DNA from: a virus
Reading direction: 5' to 3' (one strand)
Length of the DNA stretch: 37,575 bases
IMG/VR virus record: IMGVR_UViG_3300028802_000043
Coordinates: 1 to 37,575 of that record
The notes beneath the pieces were generated by a model. The model had not been told where the DNA came from. It did no database searches and worked only from the letters and a program-made list of their open reading frames with translations. Shown piece by piece: positions 30,999 to 37,575 of this stretch (position 1 is the first letter of the stretch; each line of letters begins with the position of its first letter). The position numbers and the translations under genes were made by a program.

Positions 30999-31005
30999 GG
31001 GAACC
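30697..31005. repeat. GGGAAC iteron field, candidate replication origin
   Basis: GGGAAC or GGAACC on the plus strand occurs at 30697, 30786, 30795, 30828, 30841, 30851, 30862, 30871, 30879, 30916, 30927, 30945 and 30999. It occurs inverted (GGTTCCC, GTTCCC) at 30705 and 30754. Many spacings are 8-11 nt, one helical turn. The field lies immediately downstream of the prim-pol/helicase gene and includes a large dyad. This arrangement resembles iteron-type origins bound by the phage replication initiator. No proven homologue was available for comparison. Confidence 0.62.
30751..30805. other. Large imperfect dyad in the iteron field
   Basis: The left arm (30751-30776, GCAGTTCCCGATGGTCCCGC then CCCCTT) and right arm (30777-30805, AAGGGGTGCGGGAACC then ACGGGAACCGCTGC) are inverted repeats with few mismatches, centred on TTAA. 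The arms contain iteron words. It could extrude as a cruciform or form an RNA hairpin (transcript attenuation after the primase gene). No U-run follows in either direction, so a simple terminator is less likely. Confidence 0.6.
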
Positions 31006-33120
31006 GCTCCCCCCGACTGCGTAGACCCCGCCTGTTCTGGTTAGCTCTCCACGCAGCTCGAGGGCCCGGACCGCGCGGCAAACGTCCTGCCGGCGAGCAC
31101 TCGTGGCGGCAACAACGTCCGCCATGGTGCGCAGCGCGGACGTCGCCGTTACCGCGTCCAATACCTTGCGCTCTGCGTCGAGCAGCTTTGCGATCTGCCG
31201 CGCGTCCCGCTTCCCATCGGCTGCCGCGTCGCGCTCGTCTTTGGTGGGCGTGGACGTGCCGGGCAACATGACTTCCGAAAACCCGGCCGACACGAAGTCT
31301 TGCCGCAGCCGCAGCGACACGTGCTTGATCGGCGTGATGCGGTTTTTATCGACACTCAGATCGACGAATCCCCGCTGCCCCTGCACCGGCTTTAGCGTGA
31401 GCTGTAGATCTGCGCGGAACTCGATCCCGCCCGATTCTTTGCCGCCCGCGATCGGATCGCGATCGGCACTGCCCGCACGGTTGGCGTACGCAGCGCGCGG
31501 CATTTCGCTGATCAGCACGACACTGGTTCCGGTGCGCGCAATCCCTACGCACGCCTTGAGCCGCGCGTCGACACGCTCCCTGACGATATCGACGCCCGCG
31601 TCTACGTCGAAACTAGCGGACTGCAGGCTGTCCACGAACATCACCCGCGGGCGATCCGCGGCGAAGTCGAGCAGTGCGGCGTGGGCCGCCTCGACCGTTG
31701 ACGCACCGTCGACATAGGGATTGATAATCGCGAGCTTTCGAGACGGATCCCGCGCCCGCTCCGCGTACGCAGCGCGCCGCGCGACGCCGAATTCCCCCTC
31801 AGCTTCCAAGTCTTCGCGCTCGAATCCCATCATTTGACCGATGCGCAGGTAGATGCCGCGCGCGGCTTCATCGGCCGCGAAATAGACGCAAGCGCAGCCG
31901 CCATCAGCTTCCATCGCGTGCGCGAGATAGGCGGCCAGTGACGACTTGCCGACGTTCGGCGGTGCGAGCAGCACGACCAGCGTTCCGCACGGGATGCCGC
32001 CGCCCGTCCACTTGTCGAGCGAGCGAAAGCCCGTGGCGATGCGCGGACCGAGCGAGCGCATTTCGTGTTCGATGCCATCGGCCAGCAAGCGATACGCCGG
32101 GGCTTGCTCCGCGGGCGCGGCGAGCACGGCGCCGGGCGTAGGTGGGTCTGAATCATGCGCCATGTTGGCCCCCGGCACTGCGCGCGTATTCGCGGTGCGC
32201 TCGGGCACTGCACGCGGACGTTTGATTCCCGTCACGAGGCCGCTGCGGATCGTCTTCTGAATCTCGCGGATCCCGAGGCCCGCCGCTTTCGCTGCCCCGA
32301 AAAGCACACTTTCAACGAGGCCTTGATCGAGCGCTCGACTGCCGACGAGCTGCCCAAGACAGAAAGCGGCTTCATTCAGTCGATCGTTACGTGTGCCCTT
32401 GGGGGCCGTGCGCACGGCGTTTGCCTCGAGATCGAGCGCACGCCGCGCATAGCGATCGATGCGCGCCAAGTCGCGCGGGCCAACCGGCAGCACCACGGGC
32501 ACGACGTCCGGCTCGCCGCGTTCGATTTCGCGCTCATCGAGCCAATCCGGCACGGATTGCATAGGAGCACCAAGCCCGAGGCCCGCAGCGAACACGTAAC
32601 GGTGTCCGCTCGCGTGCATGGATGGCGCCGACACGACGTAACCGCCGTTACCCCTACGGTCGAGTCCGGGCCGTATGCCGCGGCCGTTACGCAGCCGACT
32701 GTCCGCCCCCACGGCGAAAAACAGATGCACCCCGCCGCCCCCGGACAGCGCCGTGACAGTCTGAAATGTTCCGCCGTTTGCCGCCTCGAGCTGCGCGAGT
32801 GTTTGATCGCCCCCGTTGCGCGGATCGAAGTCTGCAACCACGAATCCGTTGGTCGCGCCCGTGATCAAGCCGATGTTGGCGCTAGGCCATTGGGCCCACC
32901 ACTCGCGCAGTGAGTCCGCGTCATCGGTCGCGACCACCTGCCACCGCGACACGTGCGGGTGCTTGCCGGGATCTGGGCAGCCAGCACCAGCGGGGCAAGC
33001 GCAGAGGTGCGAGTCGTCGACATGCCACACCGGAAAGACGCGCAGCCCTTGCTCCGCGTAGTCGAGCGCAGCCTGCAACATGCAGACGACGGCAGCAGAC
33101 GTTTCGGCCGGTCCCGACAT
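30991..33120 (-). CDS. Prim-pol primase fused to RecA-fold replicative helicase
   Basis: 709 residues from ATG at 33120 (a TTG 15 nt upstream is an alternative). Residues ~15-180 are a bifunctional primase/polymerase domain: GLRVFPVWHV, a Cys/His cluster CACPAGAGCPDPGKHPH, catalytic VVADFDP (D97, D99), LSGGGGVHLFF and YVVSAPSMHASGHRYVF. Residues ~345-600 are a RecA/RepA-like ATPase with Walker A LLAPPNVGKSS (386-394) and Walker B RVMFVDSLQ (D497). The C-terminal ~65 residues look like a winged helix (DVCRAVRALELRGELTR). It would prime and unwind phage DNA at an origin and is the core of the phage replisome here. Confidence 0.9.
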   Translation of the reverse strand: MSGPAETSAAVVCMLQAALDYAEQGLRVFPVWHVDDSHLCACPAGAGCPDPGKHPHVSRWQVVATDDADSLREWWAQWPSANIGLITGATNGFVVADFDPRNGGDQTLAQLEAANGGTFQTVTALSGGGGVHLFFAVGADSRLRNGRGIRPGLDRRGNGGYVVSAPSMHASGHRYVFAAGLGLGAPMQSVPDWLDEREIERGEPDVVPVVLPVGPRDLARIDRYARRALDLEANAVRTAPKGTRNDRLNEAAFCLGQLVGSRALDQGLVESVLFGAAKAAGLGIREIQKTIRSGLVTGIKRPRAVPERTANTRAVPGANMAHDSDPPTPGAVLAAPAEQAPAYRLLADGIEHEMRSLGPRIATGFRSLDKWTGGGIPCGTLVVLLAPPNVGKSSLAAYLAHAMEADGGCACVYFAADEAARGIYLRIGQMMGFEREDLEAEGEFGVARRAAYAERARDPSRKLAIINPYVDGASTVEAAHAALLDFAADRPRVMFVDSLQSASFDVDAGVDIVRERVDARLKACVGIARTGTSVVLISEMPRAAYANRAGSADRDPIAGGKESGGIEFRADLQLTLKPVQGQRGFVDLSVDKNRITPIKHVSLRLRQDFVSAGFSEVMLPGTSTPTKDERDAAADGKRDARQIAKLLDAERKVLDAVTATSALRTMADVVAATSARRQDVCRAVRALELRGELTRTGGVYAVGGSGSHE

Positions 33121-33163
33121 GGGCGGACCGATCAAGGCTTTCGACCTGACGGCCCGCCCGCGA

Positions 33164-33757
33164 TCATGGCACCGCCGCGGGCCGTGCCTTGCTCGTCGCC
33201 TTGCCGTTGCGCTTGCCGCCGCCCTTCGGCGCCGGCCGTCTAGGCGGCGGCGCGAGTAGCTGCACGACCGGTGCGGGCGGCTCGGGTGCAGGCTGCGGAG
33301 CGGCCTCGACGAAAGGCTGCCCCGGATCGACGCCGATCACGGTGACGACGAAATTGGAGTCGACCGCGGTCAACACTTCGCCGTTTTCGTCGTGGTCGGC
33401 GGCCTGGTTGCCGTCGTCGGTGAACGGCAGCTCGTGGATCAAGTCGCGCCCGCTGAACGGCCGCGTCTCGATCGTCTCGCCGGTGTCGGGGCGCTGCAGA
33501 TACCACTCGCGCGCGACTTCGCTACGCCGCCACCAGCACTCGACGTCTTGCTCGCGCTTGCCCGTGTCGAGCCAGTGCCCGAGCTTGTTGCGCTCGACTT
33601 CGTGCCCGCGGATGCGCTTACTTACGCCGGCTCTTTCGACCTTTAGGGCCTCGATCTGCACTTCGTGCTTGCCCATTTCGTGGCCGAGCTCGACGCGCTC
33701 CGACGCGCTTAGATCCACCAGACACGACCGCGTTTCCGTCTGTCCTATCGTCGGCAT
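33164..33757 (-). CDS. Conserved phage protein with coiled coil
   Basis: 197 residues, ATG at 33757. The N-terminal pattern PTIGQTETRSCLVDLSASER, a coiled coil (residues ~22-60, KHEVQIEALKVERAGVSKRI) and then GKREQDVECWWRRSEVAREW-YLQRPDTGE match a widespread phage family of unknown function. In that family a helical hairpin precedes a DVxC-W-x(6-10) beta motif and RxDTGE. The basic Pro/Lys-rich C-terminus is variable. Its start lies 140 nt inside the preceding regulator gene, in another frame. The position next to the primase suggests an early function. Confidence 0.78.
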   Translation of the reverse strand: MPTIGQTETRSCLVDLSASERVELGHEMGKHEVQIEALKVERAGVSKRIRGHEVERNKLGHWLDTGKREQDVECWWRRSEVAREWYLQRPDTGETIETRPFSGRDLIHELPFTDDGNQAADHDENGEVLTAVDSNFVVTVIGVDPGQPFVEAAPQPAPEPPAPVVQLLAPPPRRPAPKGGGKRNGKATSKARPAAVP

Positions 33758-34040
33758 GTTCGTCCGCGCCTCCTATGATTTGAAACGCCGCGCCCGTCGT
33801 CGCGACGGTCGGCACGTCCGGCAGCTGCAGCGCGTCGTCAGCCCGCGCCTTGAGCGCCACGATCAGCCCGCGCAGCTCGCTTACGGACGGCTCGGCTTCC
33901 CCGCGCTCCCACCGTGACACCGTGGACGCGTGGACGGCGATCACTTCGGCCAGCGCTTGCTGCGTCAGCTTGGCCGCGCCGCGTCGCTCGACGAGCCAAT
34001 CAGCAAACGACACCTGCGGCGACGACTCGGGCGACGACAT
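33618..34040 (-). CDS. XRE-family regulator (leftward early gene, Cro-like position)
   Basis: 140 residues from ATG at 34040 (MSSPESSPQVSFADWLVERR). Residues ~10-65 are a clear helix-turn-helix of the XRE/Cro-C1 type: GAAKLTQQALAEVIAVHAST-VSRWERGEAEPSVSEL. The domain closely resembles that of the rightward regulator at 34159 (AAKLTQ, H-x-STVSRWERG, EP-x(2)-SEL). The C-terminal ~60 residues are Arg/Lys-rich and overlap the next gene in another frame for 140 nt. It probably binds the operator dyad in its own upstream region and opposes the other regulator. Confidence 0.82.
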   Translation of the reverse strand: MSSPESSPQVSFADWLVERRGAAKLTQQALAEVIAVHASTVSRWERGEAEPSVSELRGLIVALKARADDALQLPDVPTVATTGAAFQIIGGADEHADDRTDGNAVVSGGSKRVGARRARPRNGQARSADRGPKGRKSRRK

Positions 34041-34048
34041 GCACGGCA

Positions 34049-34096
34049 AACTAGGCAAATATGACGAGTTTGGCAAGACGTCATTTTCGCCTAGTT
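34049..34096. promoter_or_regulatory. Operator dyad with divergent promoters between the two XRE genes
   Basis: Two 16-bp arms in inverted orientation, CTAGGCAAATATGACG (34051-34066) and the reverse complement CTAGGCGAAAATGACG (34094-34079), agree at 14 of 16 positions and are separated by 12 nt. The centre TTGGCAA (34070-34076) could serve as overlapping -35 elements: rightward TTGGCA with TAGTTA ~16 nt on, leftward TTGCCA with TAGTTT ~17 nt on. A repressor bound to either arm would cover a -10 region. A third copy of the motif lies at 35127-35144. Confidence 0.75.
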
Positions 34097-34158
34097 ATTC
34101 CCTGGTAGGTTTTCGCCTTGTCTTGCATTTTTGCTTAGGCCGGGGCACGTAGCGGCTT

Positions 34159-34653
34159 ATGGCCCGACGTTTGCCCCCGCCGTTGGCGGAGCGGCTACAA
34201 AGCGCACGTGAAGCCGCCAAGCTCACGCAAGACGACTTCGCTCGAGTGGTCCGCGTGCATCCTTCTACCGTCTCGCGTTGGGAGCGCGGCATAGGCGAGC
34301 CAACCATCAGCGAACTCCTGACCGTCTCCAAAGTCACGGGCGCCAACGTCGGTTGGCTCGCGACCGGCGTGGACAGTACCGACGCCCCTGTCGGTGACCA
34401 CGAGCTGCCCCGCGTGCTGCAAGAGTTCTTGGCGACGCCCATCGGCAAGCTAGCGAGTGAGAAGGGCCTGACGCTCAAGCTGCGGCATTTACAGACCGAT
34501 GTGCCGCCGTCGATTGCCTTGTATGAAGCACTGACTATCGCGCTCGTGTCGACACTTGCTGTGACGACGCACCCGCAGCCGCCGCCCGATCATGTAACGA
34601 CTACACAGCTCATCAAGCGTCGTGTGAAAAAGCCAAGGGTTAGCGGTAGCTAG
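34159..34653 (+). CDS. XRE-family repressor (rightward, CI-like position)
   Basis: 164 residues, ATG at 34159, first gene of the rightward block. Residues ~10-65 form a helix-turn-helix (AREAAKLTQDDFARVVRVHP-STVSRWERGIGEPTISEL) followed by VSKVTGANVGWLATG, typical of C1-type repressors. The remaining ~90 residues (VLQEFLATPIGKLASEKGLT, PPSIALYEALTIALVSTLAV) show no LexA-type Ser-Lys peptidase, so self-cleavage is not expected. The basic end (TQLIKRRVKKPRVSGS) is unusual. It likely controls the divergent promoters and the exonuclease operon through the shared operator motif. There is no strong ribosome binding site. Confidence 0.85.
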   Translation: MARRLPPPLAERLQSAREAAKLTQDDFARVVRVHPSTVSRWERGIGEPTISELLTVSKVTGANVGWLATGVDSTDAPVGDHELPRVLQEFLATPIGKLASEKGLTLKLRHLQTDVPPSIALYEALTIALVSTLAVTTHPQPPPDHVTTTQLIKRRVKKPRVSGS

Positions 34654-34660
34654 CGCGTTC

Positions 34661-34703
34661 TGACTACAGTCAGTCGTAGTTAGGTGCGACCGCATCGCAC
34701 CTT
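34661..34703 (+). terminator. Hairpins after the repressor gene, possible terminator
   Basis: An eight-base-pair stem AGGTGCGA / TCGCACCT with a five-base loop (34682-34702) follows the stop codon by about 30 nt. Just before it lies a short inverted repeat, TGACTACAGTCA (34661-34672). Only a weak T-run (TTGT) follows, so the terminator call is tentative and an operator or mRNA-stability element is possible. The rest of the gap up to 34796 has no recognised feature. Confidence 0.45.
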
Positions 34704-34796
34704 GTCGCCTATACACTCGGAAAGGTGAGTTTCCGTTTGAGTCGCTTGTTCGGCCAGGGGCTAGACGCCCGCCAGTCGAGGCTGTATTGCGCGTAA

Positions 34797-35024
34797 ATGT
34801 CGACATCTCGCGGTGCGGTCGAGGCTTTCTTGCACTCGACCGAGGGGGCCGCTTTACCACTCCATCACGCAGCGTTTTTGCTTGACGTTGCGGACACAAT
34901 GCAGGGCGAAGATCACGACGCAGTAACGTCCCGGTGCCGATGGCTCGCGGCGACACTCGCGGCTCACGACGGCAACAGCGGTCTACCCGCGACGTCGCCC
35001 CCCGTGCCGATGGCTGCCTGGTAG
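34797..35024 (+). CDS. Possible small acidic protein
   Basis: 75 residues, ATG at 34797, without a clear ribosome binding site. The first ~55 residues look like a helical protein (GAVEAFLHSTEGAALPLHHA, AAFLLDVADTMQGEDHDAVT), the last 20 are Pro/Ser-rich. It is the only frame with protein-like composition between the repressor and the exonuclease. The 133 nt that follow (35025-35157) hold no gene but contain an operator copy. Confidence 0.4.
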   Translation: MSTSRGAVEAFLHSTEGAALPLHHAAFLLDVADTMQGEDHDAVTSRCRWLAATLAAHDGNSGLPATSPPVPMAAW

Positions 35025-35126
35025 GCGCGGCAATTCACACGGACCACGACTGGCACCGGCTCGGCGCCGTAATAGCGCTCGCGAGCCCTAGGCGTTTATG
35101 CTCACCGTGCCCTACGGCCGCCCGCT

Positions 35127-35144
35127 AACTAGGCATATTTGACG
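35127..35144 (+). promoter_or_regulatory. Third copy of the operator motif upstream of the exonuclease
   Basis: AACTAGGCATATTTGACG matches the two arms of the divergent-region dyad (14 of 16 core positions against the left arm). Its last bases supply TTGACG, a good -35 candidate for a rightward promoter into the recombination operon, though the matching -10 (around 35161-35167) is poor. A repressor bound here would block that promoter. Confidence 0.65.
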
Positions 35145-35157
35145 ACTCGAAAACGCC

Positions 35158-36246
35158 GTGTTACGTGGTTACACCGTGACCACGACGCAAAGCAGTACCC
35201 ACGTCGCCGCCCCCCCCCGTCGCGCACTGCAGGTGCTGACGAACTCCCAGCTCAAGACCTACCGCAGCTGCGCGGTCGAGCACCATTACCGCTACGAGCT
35301 CGGTTACAAGCCGCTAGGCGAAGACCCCGAGGCCCTGCGATTCGGGTCTTTGTTTCACTTGGGCCTCGAGGCTTGGTGGCGTGCCTACGCCACGCCGGAC
35401 CTGCAGCTGTCGGCGGCACTCGACGCGATCCGCCCGCACGCCGTGGACGATTACGACTTGGCACGCGCGGGCGTGCTGATGCAGGCCTACGACGCCCGAT
35501 GGCACGATTCGCTGGACGTTGAGATCCTCGGCGTCGAGCTCGAGTTCCGCGCGGACCTGAAAAACCCGGCGACGGGCGCACGGTCGAAGACGTTCGGCCT
35601 CGGGGGCAAGTTAGACGCGATCGTGCTGAATCTCAGCGACGGCCGCGTGTACATCGTCGAGCACAAGACCAGCGGCGAAGACATCTCGGCCGGCTCGACG
35701 TATTGGAAACGGCTGCAGCTCGACTCACAGATCAGCACGTACTTCGCCGGTGCACGCGCCCACGGCATCGAGATCGCCGGCTGTCTATACGACGTGATCG
35801 GCAAGCCGCGTCACGCACCACTGAAAGCCACGGCCCCCGAGGCCCGCAAGTACACGAAGGCCGGCGCACTCTACGCCAACCAGCGCGACCGCGACGAAAC
35901 CCCCGACGAGTTCCGGCTGCGGCTGACCGAAGAAGTGTTGACCAACGTCGACAAGTACTTTCAGCGCGGATTCGTGGTGCGCTTGCCGTCCGAAGAAACC
36001 GAGGCCGCACACGACGCATGGCAGACAGCCGTGCTCATCCGCGACGGTCAGCGGTCCGGCATCCGAGCGCGCAACGTCCAGTCGTGCGAGCGCTACGGCC
36101 GCATGTGTTCGTTTTTCCCGGTGTGCACGCGGCAAGCGTCGCTCGAGGATTTCACGGTTTATCAGAAGGTCGACAACGTGCATCCCGAGCTGTCGCCAGA
36201 CTTCGTGATGCCGTCAGAAAACACTAACGGGCAGGCCGCCGAGTGA
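35158..36246 (+). CDS. RecB/Cas4-like PD-(D/E)XK exonuclease with Fe-S cluster
   Basis: 362 residues from GTG at 35158 (a second GTG at 35176 is possible). The first cysteine lies in LTNSQLKTYRSCAVEHHYRY (C38). The nuclease core follows: FGSLFH (62-67), GGKLDAIV (D153), VEHKTS (E168, K170) and DSQISTYF (Q191). Three further cysteines come in CERYGRMCSFFPVC (C310, C317, C323). One N-terminal and three C-terminal cysteines with this core define Fe-S nucleases of the Cas4/AddB type. It probably resects DNA ends for the recombinase encoded next, with which it overlaps by GTGA. Confidence 0.92.
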   Translation: MLRGYTVTTTQSSTHVAAPPRRALQVLTNSQLKTYRSCAVEHHYRYELGYKPLGEDPEALRFGSLFHLGLEAWWRAYATPDLQLSAALDAIRPHAVDDYDLARAGVLMQAYDARWHDSLDVEILGVELEFRADLKNPATGARSKTFGLGGKLDAIVLNLSDGRVYIVEHKTSGEDISAGSTYWKRLQLDSQISTYFAGARAHGIEIAGCLYDVIGKPRHAPLKATAPEARKYTKAGALYANQRDRDETPDEFRLRLTEEVLTNVDKYFQRGFVVRLPSEETEAAHDAWQTAVLIRDGQRSGIRARNVQSCERYGRMCSFFPVCTRQASLEDFTVYQKVDNVHPELSPDFVMPSENTNGQAAE

Positions 36247-37436
36247 CAGAACCACAGCAATCACCACCACACGAGGCAGCAGTACCCATGCCACCAGCAG
36301 CACCCGCCCCCAAGCCGGCCCCCGGCACCGCCACGCAGTCACCCGCACCGACCGCCGCCCAGCGCGCGGCACTAGCCGCGGCCGCAGCCGTCGCACGAGC
36401 CACACGCGCCCAGCAGCCGACAGCGACGGGCCCCGCCAACACGACGCAAGCGATCCTGCCGTCCAAACCCAGCGGGCGCATGGCGCTCGGGAAGGTCATC
36501 AAGGGGCGGCTGGCGAAACCCATGCGGCTGCTGGTTTACGGGATTGAAGGGGTCGGCAAATCGACCTTCGCCGCGGCCGCACCTGCGCCGATCTTTCTCG
36601 GCGCCGAAGACGGGACGAGCGAGCTCGACGTCGAGCGCTTCCCACAGCCGCAGACTTGGCTCGATGCGCTCGAGGCCATCGCCGAGCTGACCACGGCCGC
36701 ACACGACTATCAGACGCTCGTGATCGACACGCTCGATTGGCTTGAGCCGCTGTGCTGGGCGCACGTGTGTCGTGAGTCGCGCGACGACAACGGCCGGCCG
36801 TACCAGTCGATCGAAGACTTCGGCTACGGCCGCGGCTACGTAGCGGCACACGACCAATGGCGCCGGCTTGCGTCGGATCTCGACACACTGCGGACCAAGC
36901 GGCACATGCACCTGGTGCTGCTCGCGCACTCCGCGATCCGGACCTTCCGCAATCCCGCGGGCGACGACTTCGATCGCTATGAGCTCAAATTGCACAAGGC
37001 CCCGAGCGGCTTTTGGCGCGAGTGGTCGGATGCTGTGCTCTTCGCGAGCCACGATCTAAACACGGTCAAAAAACAAGGCCGCGTGCGCGGAGTCATGGGC
37101 AGCCAGCGCGTGCTGCACACTGAACGCACCGCGGCGTGGGACGCCAAAAACCGCTACGATTTGCCGCCCCGGCTCGCGCTCGACTGGCAAGAGTTCGCGG
37201 ACGCGGCCGCGGCACACCGGCCCGCGGACCGTCGCACGCTGCTCGCGATGATCGAAGATCAGCTGCTCGCGCTCGCCGAAGACGACGTGCGTGTAGCACG
37301 CGCCCGATCTGCGGTTGCACGTGCCGTCGAGGCCGGCGACGACGCGGAGATCGCGCGCATCGCGAACAAACTAGCCGCGATCATCACAGCGGCCGACACC
37401 ACGCAAGATCCTCAACCGGCACAAGGGGCACAATGA
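36243..37436 (+). CDS. Sak4-like RecA-fold ATPase (single-strand annealing/recombination)
   Basis: 397 residues, GTG at 36243 overlapping the exonuclease stop. The first ~75 residues are Ala/Pro-rich and probably disordered, longer than usual. The ATPase core has Walker A LLVYGIEGVGKSTFA (GIEGVGKST, 100-108), Walker B-like QTLVIDTLDWLEP (D163) and HLVLLAHSAIRTF. This pattern is that of phage Sak4/AAA_24 recombinases, which promote annealing or strand exchange on ssDNA, often with an SSB partner. The C-terminal ~70 residues are a charged helix. The operon order, exonuclease then recombinase, supports the function. Confidence 0.88.
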   Translation: MTEPQQSPPHEAAVPMPPAAPAPKPAPGTATQSPAPTAAQRAALAAAAAVARATRAQQPTATGPANTTQAILPSKPSGRMALGKVIKGRLAKPMRLLVYGIEGVGKSTFAAAAPAPIFLGAEDGTSELDVERFPQPQTWLDALEAIAELTTAAHDYQTLVIDTLDWLEPLCWAHVCRESRDDNGRPYQSIEDFGYGRGYVAAHDQWRRLASDLDTLRTKRHMHLVLLAHSAIRTFRNPAGDDFDRYELKLHKAPSGFWREWSDAVLFASHDLNTVKKQGRVRGVMGSQRVLHTERTAAWDAKNRYDLPPRLALDWQEFADAAAAHRPADRRTLLAMIEDQLLALAEDDVRVARARSAVARAVEAGDDAEIARIANKLAAIITAADTTQDPQPAQGAQ

Positions 37437-37575
37437 CGGGACCAGCGGTCAACGCAGACACGTATCGAGCGAAAGCGATCACGGCAGCGCTCGGCTACAC
37501 AAAGAAAGGCGATCCGCAGATTGCGGTCGAGTTCGTGCTGCTCGACGGCGGCTATCTGTCGCAGTGGGAAGGTGC
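37433..37575 (+). CDS. Probable ssDNA-binding-type protein, N-terminal part (cut by window edge)
   Basis: ATG at 37433 overlaps the Sak4-like stop (ATGA), and 47 residues fit in the window. The sequence MTGPAVNADTYRAKAITAALG, then GDPQIAVEFVLLDGGYLSQW, matches the start of a phage family (DUF669-like) often encoded next to Sak4-type recombinases. The family is suspected to bind ssDNA because of an OB-like beta pattern (AVEFVLLDG). The assignment is contextual because most of the gene is missing. Confidence 0.68.
   Translation, partial: MTGPAVNADTYRAKAITAALGYTKKGDPQIAVEFVLLDGGYLSQWEG

Noticed and set aside
34489-34956. 155-codon minus-strand frame across the repressor end and the following gap
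   Set aside because: Arg/Ser-rich low-complexity product overlapping the repressor on the other strand. No motif and no operon partner.
1-37575. tRNA genes, integrase, holin or endolysin
   Set aside because: I looked for cloverleaf-like segments, integrase His-x-x-Arg/Tyr patterns and lysis-type membrane or muramidase motifs. None was convincing.

Overview
The window is a 37.6 kb piece of a GC-rich phage (or prophage) genome with a contractile tail. The head, neck, sheath, tube, tape-measure and baseplate genes belong to families typical of small myoviruses of Gram-negative, probably pseudomonadotal, bacteria. Two facing XRE-type regulators suggest a temperate life style. No integrase, holin, endolysin, tRNA or rRNA gene was recognised, so lysis and any integration functions must lie outside the window, which cuts a tail-fibre gene at the left edge and a recombination gene at the right edge.

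Almost everything from 34.04 kb down to position 1 is one leftward (minus-strand) block, read here in transcription order. An XRE regulator (34.0 kb), a conserved coiled-coil protein, a prim-pol/RecA-like helicase fusion and an unusual GGGAAC-iteron segment (30.67-31.0 kb, candidate replication origin) come first. Next are a small Cys4 protein, a RuvC-like/adenine-methyltransferase fusion, small unknowns and a ParB-like/beta-class methyltransferase fusion. The packaging and head module follows: TerS, TerL, portal, a P-loop protein, MuF with a ParB-like tail, DUF2213 protease/scaffold, cement protein and major capsid protein. Inserted in it are an Acb2/Tad1-type cyclic-nucleotide sponge candidate and a PPC-motif protein. 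Then come neck proteins, sheath, tube, a tail assembly chaperone with a -1 frameshift, tape measure, Dit-like protein, Pam3-type plug, hub, spike, an Asp-box adhesin, baseplate wedge proteins and a second adhesin. Genes are tightly packed, mostly with ATGA/GTGA/TTGA overlaps, which implies translational coupling.

The short rightward block starts at 34.16 kb with a second XRE regulator. After a gene-poor interval it continues with a Cas4/RecB-like Fe-S exonuclease, a Sak4-like RecA-fold recombinase and the start of a probable ssDNA-binding-type protein, which together form a recombination module. Three copies of an 18-bp motif (AACTAGGCRWAWWTGACG) lie in the divergent regulator region (two, as a dyad) and just before the exonuclease (one). 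They are the best candidates for the operators of the genetic switch.

The most unusual features are listed here. (1) A dispersed family of GTGC/GCAC word repeats sits at the few non-overlapping gene starts, and in one place is translated as the linker of the RuvC-methyltransferase fusion. (2) The iteron field lies right after the primase-helicase. (3) The anti-CBASS/anti-Thoeris sponge candidate lies in the head module. (4) There is a double slippery site in the tail chaperone. (5) Three tandem diverged paralogues lie between the capsid and neck genes.
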